A DNA stretch of 7,046 bases from assembly GCA_049975385.1 (NCBI GenBank), contig JBNGDO010000198.1, forward strand, positions 1-7,046. Direction: 5' to 3'. The notes under the pieces are model-generated. The model was not told the DNA's origin. It ran no database searches and saw only the letters and a program-made list of their open reading frames with translations. Positions 1 through 4,907 of the stretch are shown here, in pieces. Position 1 is the stretch's first letter, and each line of letters begins with the position of its first letter. Both the position numbers and the translations under genes were made by a program. The stretch is from DSWT01 sp049975385 (GTDB lineage Bacteria; Chloroflexota; Anaerolineae; B4-G1; SLSP01).

Positions 1-26
1 AGCGCATGAGCTACTTGCAATTCCAT
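1..26 (-). CDS. Start of an unidentified gene, cut by the window edge
   Basis: Reading the minus strand, an ATG at 26-24 opens a frame beginning MELQVAHA that runs off the window. The start is supported by a strong Shine-Dalgarno sequence, GGAGGT at 37-32, five bases upstream. It lies about 60 bases after the end of the nucleotidyltransferase gene and on the same strand, so it is probably the next gene of the toxin-antitoxin run. By position it could be the HEPN partner that MNT-type nucleotidyltransferases often have, but eight residues are too few to say. The 60 bases between the two genes hold no hairpin or promoter I would defend. Confidence 0.45.
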
Positions 27-86
27 ATGCCACCTCCATTATGGTTATTATGACGCACATCTAAACAGTACAGCCATTTCCAGGTT

Positions 87-485
87 CTAATCGCTGCCTG
101 GCGTCTCGTCAGCGCGCACAGCCCCATAACGTCGCCGGTGCGATTTCCAGTCCCTCCCGCCGCGCGATCTCCAGGATGGGGACGGGAACGAGTTTCTACG
201 GGAACTCGTTCCCGCATCATCGTCGCGCCAACGCCGTTCCCCCACGCCGATAGGTTCGATGCGGCTGTCGGTAACAGCGCGCAAGGCCCAAAGGAGATCG
301 ACCTGATGGCGATCATATGGTTCATCGAATTCCGGCGCAACAACCAACAAGTCGATGTCGCTATCCGGGCGCGGATCGCCGCGCACGTGTGAACCAAACA
401 AGACTGCATACCGCGCCAATACCCCGGCCTGACGCACAGTGCGCAAGTAATCTTGCACTACTCTGGTAATTGCTGGTTCAACCAT
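87..485 (-). CDS. MNT-type minimal nucleotidyltransferase, C-terminus frameshifted by a palindromic insertion
   Basis: This is a small nucleotidyltransferase-fold protein of the MNT/MntA kind, which in known systems transfers AMP to a HEPN toxin and neutralises it. From the chosen start MVEPAIT the motif GSHVRG is at residues 31-36 and SDIDLL at 42-47, giving the metal-binding pair D43 and D45; E77 in RIEPI is the likely third acidic residue. The start at 485 is preferred over an in-frame ATG at 512 because AGGAG sits eight bases before it. Up to about residue 91 (WRDDDA) the protein looks normal. After that the frame gives 41 residues rich in R, S and G that resemble nothing, ending at 87. 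A second frame downstream reads PILEIARREGLEIAP and continues to a TGA at 111-109, which is the family's expected tail. The switch coincides with an inverted repeat at 184-213. The catalytic core is intact, so the product may be partly active or dead. Confidence 0.75.
   Translation of the reverse strand: MVEPAITRVVQDYLRTVRQAGVLARYAVLFGSHVRGDPRPDSDIDLLVVAPEFDEPYDRHQVDLLWALRAVTDSRIEPIGVGERRWRDDDAGTSSRRNSFPSPSWRSRGGRDWKSHRRRYGAVRADETPGSD
184..213. repeat. Small palindromic (REP-like) insertion inside the nucleotidyltransferase gene
   Basis: The arms GGGAACGAGTT (184-194) and AACTCGTTCCC (203-213) are perfect 11-bp inverted repeats around an 8-nt loop, so the transcript would form a strong hairpin. 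The coding frame before it (…WRDDDA) and the frame after it (PILEIARREG…) differ. The added length needed to explain this is 29 or 32 bases, depending on where the edges are placed. In the downstream frame the element itself supplies a TAG. I see no second copy in this window. It resembles a REP or very small MITE, but the family is not recognised. Confidence 0.7.
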
Positions 486-523
486 TCGAAAATCTCCTGC
501 GCACAAATCCACTGCGGACGGAT

Positions 524-985
524 CTAGGTTAGCAATGTTGCTATCTGAGAAGCCTGCTCAATGCGCGTCAGCCAATCCAATTCATCAAAGTCTCGATCAA
601 AACTCACTAAAGCGTCTACACCTTGTTCACGACAAATCAACGCGAGCAGCGCATCATGATAGTTCAGCTTCCCAGATGAACTACGCACCAAACGCATAAT
701 CTCCGCATAGAGGCGTTTACTTTCTCCGCCAATCCACGTGATGTCGCTCACCGGCACGCACTCGTGCAGTTGATCCAACAATGGACACAATTGCTCTAGG
801 CGTTTTTGCTCATAAATGCGTCGCACCAACACACTAACAGTTTCATTGATCACGCAATCAAAGTAGATCAGCCCCACTTCAGCTTCATATAATGCATCCC
901 GTAAAGCCACCGTGACATTGTGCCACTTGTCGTTGCCGTCTAGCAATCCGACCAACACATTCGTATCAATTGCCATTGTTACCAT
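524..985 (-). CDS. PIN-domain ribonuclease toxin, VapC-like
   Basis: A 153-residue PIN-domain protein, the size usual for VapC-type toxins, which are Mg-dependent RNases that cut tRNA or other RNA and stop growth until bound by an antitoxin. From MVTMAIDTNV the four expected acidic positions are present: D7 in IDTN, E48 in CVINET, D111 in NYHDALLA, and D130/D132 in SFDRDFD. The hydrophobic strand before each is also right. The start at 985 follows AGAGG by nine bases; the next ATG (976, MAIDTN) is an alternative, and a longer frame back to 1018 adds an unlikely N-terminus. It overlaps the end of the upstream antitoxin gene by 20 bases, so the two are almost certainly translationally coupled. 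No signs of decay are seen in the reading frame. The substrate cannot be inferred. Confidence 0.88.
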   Translation of the reverse strand: MVTMAIDTNVLVGLLDGNDKWHNVTVALRDALYEAEVGLIYFDCVINETVSVLVRRIYEQKRLEQLCPLLDQLHECVPVSDITWIGGESKRLYAEIMRLVRSSSGKLNYHDALLALICREQGVDALVSFDRDFDELDWLTRIEQASQIATLLT

Positions 986-1238
986 CGTACAACGCCTCTG
1001 CATCGGCCACAGCATCACCCCCTAATGACACCAAGGCCGTCAAGTGATACAAGGTGTTAGCCGATACCGTTTGCAGCATCGGTTCACGAAGTGTTTGCAG
1101 TTTATCGAGCAAGTCTGCCCGCCGTTTAGCCGACAATCGACGAAAGGCTTCCAGCAATTTTGCTTCAGACAAGTCCAATTCTATTGGAATCATCAGTGTA
1201 TTTGCAACTTGTGTTTCGCTTGCGCCTTGCCGGTCCAT
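966..1238 (-). CDS. Putative antitoxin paired with the PIN toxin
   Basis: A 90-residue protein directly upstream of, and overlapping, the PIN toxin gene, in the normal antitoxin-first order. It has no clear DNA-binding ribbon-helix-helix or AbrB motif. The middle is a charged helical stretch (LSEAKLLEAFRRLSAKRRADLLDKL, about residues 24-48), and the end reads LTALVSLGGDAVADAEALYD. The LxxLxxLGGDAxADxExLYD pattern is, from my knowledge, recurrent in small antitoxins next to PIN genes in Chloroflexota and Cyanobacteria; this is recall, not a search. The start at 1238 is fixed by AGGAGG, five bases upstream. It probably inhibits the PIN protein by binding it through its C-terminal part. Confidence 0.75.
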   Translation of the reverse strand: MDRQGASETQVANTLMIPIELDLSEAKLLEAFRRLSAKRRADLLDKLQTLREPMLQTVSANTLYHLTALVSLGGDAVADAEALYDGNNGN

Positions 1239-1323
1239 ATTTCCTCCTAATCTCTATCTGCAACAGGGAGCCGCTCCATCGTGCGTGTGTTTTTGACGGC
1301 GTTCAGATAGTTAGCCGCGCCTT

Positions 1324-1471
1324 TCACGCAACGGACTCCAATTGTTGTATCTTCTGCACAAGATCTTGGTGCAATGTGTACAAATCCATCCACTCAAAGT
1401 AATCCATCGCATCGCCAAGTTTGCCAGATTCGAATTGCGAGGACTTCTAACTTTGACAAGGTGTCTGTCAT
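1324..1471 (-). pseudogene. Frameshifted small gene of unknown function (about 48 codons)
   Basis: An ATG at 1471-1469 is preceded at good distance by AGGGAGG and begins MTDTLSKLEVLAI. In that frame the sequence then becomes unconvincing and stops after 25 codons. One base later, a second frame gives ESGKLGDAMDYFEWMD followed by LYTLHQDLVQKIQQLESVA and a TGA at 1326-1324, a plausible acidic helical protein. This second frame has a TAG just upstream and no start of its own in between. The 148-nt span equals 49 codons plus one base, so a single extra base around the ATTCGAATC stretch (about 1427-1435) would join the two. It could be a real frameshift or a sequencing error. The family is not recognised. 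It lies first in the toxin-antitoxin run, behind an extended -10 promoter. Confidence 0.5.
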
Positions 1472-1510
1472 ATCCGATACCTCCCTAACGTTCCATTCGA
1501 CTACAACTAC

Positions 1511-1519
1511 ATTATACCA
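1511..1519 (-). promoter_or_regulatory. Extended -10 promoter of the toxin-antitoxin region
   Basis: On the minus strand this reads TGGTATAAT, a perfect TATAAT with the extended TGn motif. There is no good -35 box 17 bases upstream, which is typical for extended -10 promoters. Transcription would start near 1504 and leave a leader of about 33 bases before the ATG at 1471. It sits right after the stop codon of the epimerase gene, so the toxin-antitoxin genes probably have their own transcript. Confidence 0.55.
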
Positions 1520-1532
1520 CCGCTATGCCACA

Positions 1533-2606
1533 CTATCCCCCGTATTGCCGCACCTGCGCCTCCACCCACGCATACGTCTTCGCAATCCCCTCCCGCAGCG
1601 TCGTCTGCGCTTCCCAGCCCAGCAGCCTGCTNNNNNNNNNNNNNNNNNNNNNNNNNNNNNNNNNNNNNNNNNNNNNNNNNNNNNNNNNNNNNNNNNNNNN
1701 NNNNNNNNNNNNNNNNNNNNNNNNNNNNNNNCCCAGCAGCCTGCTGCGCGCCTTGCTGAAATTGCGCGACTGCACGCCCACCGGGCCTTCCACGTACCGG
1801 ATGCCGACCTGCTTGCCGGAGACGTCGATGACGGTTTGCACAAGCTCGGCCACCGTCACGTACTCCTCGCCGCCCAGGTTCACCGCCCCTTCGAGATCGG
1901 ATTGGGTCAGCCGGTAGATGGCCTCGACCATGTCATCGACGTAGGTAAAGTTGCGAATGGCGGTGCCATCGCCCCACACGTCGACCGTGCCGCCATCCGC
2001 CGCCTCGGCGACCTTGCGACACATTGCAGCCGGTGCTTTCTCCCGCCCGCCGCGCCAGGTCCCTTCCGGACCGTAGCAGTTCTCGAAGCGCGCGATGCGC
2101 ACCTGGATAGGGTAATGCCGGGCATAGGTCTGCGCCATCCGTTCCGCGTAGAGCTTCTCCCAGCCGTATTCGTTGTCCGGGTGCGCGGGGACGGCGTCGG
2201 CCTCCGTCAGCGCCGGTTCGCCGGGTTCCATATCGCGATAGACACAGACCGACGAGGAGAAGAAGTAACGTGGCACGCCGATTCTGGCTGCCGTGTCGAT
2301 CATGTTGACGTTGATCAGCGCGCTGTTATGCATAATCTCACACTCGGCGGTGTGAATGAAGCCCATACCGCCCATGTCGGCAGCCAGTTGGTACACTTCG
2401 TCGAAGGTCCCGCCATCGACGGAGAGCGCCTGCCAGCAGTTGTGGGCTTCGCGCAGGTCGAGGAGCAGGAACTCGTCGGCCTGGGTCGGCGCAAATTCGT
2501 GCGCTTTGATATCCACGCCGCGCACCCAATACCCCTCACGCTTCAATTTCTTCACCAGATGCCCGCCGATGAATCCACCAGCGCCGCACACCAAAGCTTT
2601 TTTCAT
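1533..2606 (-). CDS. GDP-mannose 3,5-epimerase (interrupted by an artificial N gap)
   Basis: A short-chain dehydrogenase/epimerase very close in pattern to plant GDP-mannose 3,5-epimerase, which converts GDP-D-mannose to GDP-L-galactose and GDP-L-gulose using bound NAD. Seen directly: the NAD-binding GAGGFIG (residues 8-14), the family-typical AADMGGMGFI (75-84), SSSVCVY (117-123) with acid/base Cys 121, the YGWEK catalytic Tyr147/Lys151, GGREKAPAA (186-193) with the second acid/base Lys190, and a substrate-phosphate Arg in the SRN motif near 281. These match the known plant residues C145, Y174, K178 and K217 in order. The start at 2606 follows GGAGG by ten bases. A run of 100 N (1632-1731) interrupts it near residue 291. 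The flanking 14-bp duplication lets the halves join in frame as SRLLGWEAQ, giving about 319 residues, a normal length. A generic NAD-sugar epimerase of another specificity is less likely. Confidence 0.88.
   Translation of the reverse strand: MKKALVCGAGGFIGGHLVKKLKREGYWVRGVDIKAHEFAPTQADEFLLLDLREAHNCWQALSVDGGTFDEVYQLAADMGGMGFIHTAECEIMHNSALINVNMIDTAARIGVPRYFFSSSVCVYRDMEPGEPALTEADAVPAHPDNEYGWEKLYAERMAQTYARHYPIQVRIARFENCYGPEGTWRGGREKAPAAMCRKVAEAADGGTVDVWGDGTAIRNFTYVDDMVEAIYRLTQSDLEGAVNLGGEEYVTVAELVQTVIDVSGKQVGIRYVEGPVGVQSRNFSKARSRLLXXXXXXXXXXXXXXXXXXXXXXXXXXXXXXXXXXSRLLGWEAQTTLREGIAKTYAWVEAQVRQYGG
1618..1745. other. Scaffold gap of 100 N flanked by an identical 14-bp contig overlap
   Basis: Positions 1632-1731 are exactly 100 N, the usual placeholder for a gap of unknown size. 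The 14 bases before it (1618-1631) and after it (1732-1745) are identical: CCCAGCAGCCTGCT. Removing the Ns and one copy deletes 114 bases (38 codons), keeps the epimerase frame and restores a normal epimerase sequence across the join. The two contig ends therefore overlap, and no sequence is missing. Confidence 0.88.
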
Positions 2607-2633
2607 CGTTTAATTTCCTCCAAAGTTGCAGAT

Positions 2634-2749
2634 TTAGGACTTACGCAAGTTCCCTGAATTTTACCGCTGAGAACGCAGAGGGCGCAGAGATTTTATTATT
2701 TCTCAGCGGCCTCTGCGATAAAAAATAACCGCGTCTGCGTAAGTCCTAA
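2634..2749. mobile_element. 116-bp MITE-like element with 14-bp terminal inverted repeats
   Basis: The ends TTAGGACTTACGCA (2634-2647) and TGCGTAAGTCCTAA (2736-2749) are perfect 14-bp inverted repeats, and GAT flanks both sides (2631-2633 and 2750-2752), a possible 3-bp target duplication. The inside has two further complementary pairs: CCGCTGAGA (2664-2672) with 2701-2709, and CGCAGAGG (2674-2681) with 2710-2717. There is no coding capacity, so any movement would need a transposase supplied elsewhere. Similar AGGACTTACGCA ends occur, as I recall, in repeats of cyanobacteria and Chloroflexota. It fills most of the gap between the AbiEii gene and the epimerase gene and may act as a terminator for the former. 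Confidence 0.75.
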
Positions 2750-2783
2750 GATTGAAAGTCAAGCATCTCACAAATACGCCGGA

Positions 2784-3632
2784 TTAACCCTCATACGCCA
2801 AACGCCGCTCCATTACCCGGCGCTCCGGCAATTGCAATGAACGGAGCCGTTGTTGCAAGACCGCTCTGGAATACGGATTCACCGTACGCCGTTCAGCCGG
2901 GAAATCCCATAACAGTTTACTCACGATGGGATCAATGTTGTCAAGGGCGATCTGTTCTTTTTTTTTAACCTCGGCCTCGGTCTGCGCTTTCAACTCGGCC
3001 ACAAACCCGGTCAGCGATTCTTCGTCCAGATCGGTCGTGAGCAAAGTATTACCGGCAATCCCTCTGACGTTGATCGTCAACAGTTGTTCGTAAGCTACAG
3101 GCACACGTTTTGCATCGGCCAGGGCAAAGAGTCGCGCCAACGGAATCTGCTGCGTGATATAGTACAGGTCCACAATGTCTTTGATCTCGGCCCGGTCTTC
3201 AAAGGCAGTAATCTTGTTGGCGCCCAGATCTTCGAGATTGTTCACCAGGACACCGAACGCAGTAGGGAGCAACGGACCGAGTAGATTGAACTCTCTGGCA
3301 AATTCGATTTTGAGCCTGACCTGGTCGGTAAGGGCATAGAAACGAACAAAGTAAGCGTCGAGCCGCTCGATTTCGACCGCGATGCCAGCAATGTGCAAAC
3401 GCGCAGCCAAGTCGTTTGCCAACGCCTTCAGATCCTCGGTTAAGACGAAAAAGTCCAAATCCTCGGATAGACGATGGTCAAAGTAAAAGCGCGACAGAGC
3501 CGTGCCGCCGGTCAGATACAGTTGCTCGCCATAAGGCGGCGTCAGCGCAAAAACCCGGTCTTGCAACGGATAAACGACCTGACGATAGAATTGCAACTCT
3601 TCCTCTGTCGCCGTTCTGTAGTATTCGCGCAT
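2784..3632 (-). CDS. AbiEii-type nucleotidyltransferase toxin
   Basis: A 282-residue member of the AbiEii/AbiGii nucleotidyltransferase family, toxins of type IV toxin-antitoxin and abortive-infection systems that transfer nucleotides to tRNA or other targets. Family motifs in order: LTGGTALSR (residues 40-48), HRLSEDLDFF (53-62) with metal-binding D58 and D60, LKIEF (107-111) as the likely third acidic site, and NKITAFEDRAEIKDIVDLYY (139-158), the K…R…KD…DLY block typical of the family. The start at 3632 has GGAGA seven bases upstream. The usual partner, an AbiEi antitoxin with an N-terminal winged helix, normally lies just upstream, but here the upstream neighbour is a sugar kinase with only about 60 bases between. 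It is therefore an orphan or is controlled from elsewhere. A nine-A run codes for KKK near residue 225 and is a possible slippage site; the frame is intact across it. Confidence 0.85.
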   Translation of the reverse strand: MREYYRTATEEELQFYRQVVYPLQDRVFALTPPYGEQLYLTGGTALSRFYFDHRLSEDLDFFVLTEDLKALANDLAARLHIAGIAVEIERLDAYFVRFYALTDQVRLKIEFAREFNLLGPLLPTAFGVLVNNLEDLGANKITAFEDRAEIKDIVDLYYITQQIPLARLFALADAKRVPVAYEQLLTINVRGIAGNTLLTTDLDEESLTGFVAELKAQTEAEVKKKEQIALDNIDPIVSKLLWDFPAERRTVNPYSRAVLQQRLRSLQLPERRVMERRLAYEG

Positions 3633-3673
3633 GTTATATTCTCCATTACGAGGCTATATGCCCACTGCCAATG

Positions 3674-3701
3674 GCTGATCGCTGAAAGCTGACAGCTAAA
3701 C
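3674..3701. repeat. Degenerate heptanucleotide tandem repeat at the end of the kinase gene
   Basis: On the plus strand four 7-nt units follow one another: GCTGATC, GCTGAAA, GCTGACA and GCTAAAC. The last unit overlaps the stop codon of the galacturonokinase-like gene. Such 7-nt-period repeats are known from intergenic regions of cyanobacteria (STRR repeats), and I recall similar ones in Chloroflexota. Confidence 0.55.
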
Positions 3702-4898
3702 GCCTCCATTCAACACCCGCGCCGGGCCGTCGGACTTGCAGAAATGCACGCTGTAGTACGCTGCCGCGTTGGGATGCGCTGCCGGATACCGCGCGTCGAT
3801 AAAGGCCTGAATCTCCTCACGGCAGGCCGGATCGCTCAGGCCGATGCAACTGCCCCGGAAGCCCGCCCCGCTGAAGCGCGCGCCGTACACGCCGGGCGCA
3901 TCGCAGAGAATATTGTACAGCGTCACCAACTGCGGGCAGCCCGACTCGTAATTATAGACTGAGCTGGCCCCCGAGTCGCGCATCAGCCGCCCGATGGTGA
4001 CCACGTCCCCGGCGCGCCAGGCTTCCGCGCCTGCGCGCACGCGCGTCACCTCGGTAAAGAAATGACGCGCCCGGCGGTTCAAGGGAGCGGGCAAGCGCCC
4101 CCCCAACTCGACGTACACCTCTTCCGGCACCATCCGCAAGCGTGGGCGCTCCGGCGGCGTCTGCCCGGACCAGGACAGCAGCAGTCGCGCCGCTTCCTGA
4201 CATTCGGCCACCCGGTTGTTGTAATCCGTGCCGCCCAGTGATTTTTCCACCCCAGAGTAGACGACCAGGATGTCGAAGCCGTTCCTCTCGTGCGGGATCG
4301 GAATCTGCTCGAATGCCACCGATTGGCAATCCAGGTAGGTCAGCGTGTCACGCTCGCTCTTGAGGATCATCGACTGATCCATAATGCCGTTCTTCAACCC
4401 CAGGTACATGTTCTCGATGTAGCGGTCGAGCTGGATGTTCTCCTCGGCGGAGACGGTCAGGTCGTTCGCCGTCTCCAACGCCAGCAGATAGGCCACGCCG
4501 ACCGCCGCCGAGGAACTCAGGCCGCCGATGGGCATGCTGCCGCCCACCACCGCATCGATGCCCACCCGCAACTTGCGCTCCTGCTGCAAGGCCAGCACCG
4601 CGCCGCGCACATAGTTTCCCCAATCCCTGGGTGACTTGGGCGGCACGTCGTCGAGCGCGAATTCGACGCGGCCGGGGAAGTTCAGGCTTTCGACGCACAC
4701 CCGCCGGTCGCGGCGCGGTACGAAGGCCAGCAGGATCACCCGGTCCAACGTCATCCCCGTCACCAGGCCATCCTGGTGATCCACGTGCGCGCCGAGCGGC
4801 GAAATCCGCAACGGCGCGTAGACCACGCGAATATCCGCATCCGTGCAGCCGGTGCGCTGCTTGAGACGCTGGCGTAATTGTTCGATCTGCATCGTCAC
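3696..4898 (-). CDS. Galacturonokinase-like GHMP sugar kinase
   Basis: A 400-residue GHMP-family kinase of the galactokinase group. The three family motifs are present: the substrate-binding motif 1 as PLRISPLGAHVDHQ (residues 29-42), the ATP-binding GGLSSSAA (125-132) and the C-terminal ARFSGAGFRG (340-349). GIMDQ (171-175) carries the catalytic Asp174. True galactokinases have GEHTDYN in motif 1. Here it is GAHVDHQ, as in the plant galacturonokinase, and the match to the plant enzyme also holds across GLSSSAAVGVAYLLALE and GVYGARFSGAGFRG. The likely reaction is ATP + D-galacturonate to galacturonate 1-phosphate, leading to UDP-GalA. It begins nine bases after the sat-cysC stop with GTG at 4898 (ATG at 4892 also possible); no strong Shine-Dalgarno sequence is seen, which points to translational coupling. 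Another uronate or sugar kinase specificity remains possible. Confidence 0.8.
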   Translation of the reverse strand: MTMQIEQLRQRLKQRTGCTDADIRVVYAPLRISPLGAHVDHQDGLVTGMTLDRVILLAFVPRRDRRVCVESLNFPGRVEFALDDVPPKSPRDWGNYVRGAVLALQQERKLRVGIDAVVGGSMPIGGLSSSAAVGVAYLLALETANDLTVSAEENIQLDRYIENMYLGLKNGIMDQSMILKSERDTLTYLDCQSVAFEQIPIPHERNGFDILVVYSGVEKSLGGTDYNNRVAECQEAARLLLSWSGQTPPERPRLRMVPEEVYVELGGRLPAPLNRRARHFFTEVTRVRAGAEAWRAGDVVTIGRLMRDSGASSVYNYESGCPQLVTLYNILCDAPGVYGARFSGAGFRGSCIGLSDPACREEIQAFIDARYPAAHPNAAAYYSVHFCKSDGPARVLNGGV

Positions 4899-4907
4899 CC
4901 GTGCTAC

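Noticed and set aside
11..409. A 132-codon minus-strand frame overlapping the nucleotidyltransferase gene
   Set aside because: It is neither the frame of the catalytic motifs nor that of the PILEIARREG tail, and it shows no family features.
1618..1745. The 14-bp direct repeats as the target duplication of an insertion element hidden in the gap
   Set aside because: The gap is exactly 100 N, and collapsing it restores a normal in-frame epimerase. An overlap artefact explains everything without an insertion.
1374..2657. A long plus-strand open frame running through the N gap opposite the epimerase gene
   Set aside because: Its translation is low-complexity, rich in H, R and A, with no family motif. 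The minus strand has a full epimerase with all catalytic residues, so this is an antisense shadow made longer by the Ns.
2664..2717. A pseudoknot inside the MITE-like element
   Set aside because: With no bases between the second strand of the first stem and the second strand of the other, the loop needed to cross a 9-bp stem would have zero length, so alternative hairpins are more likely.
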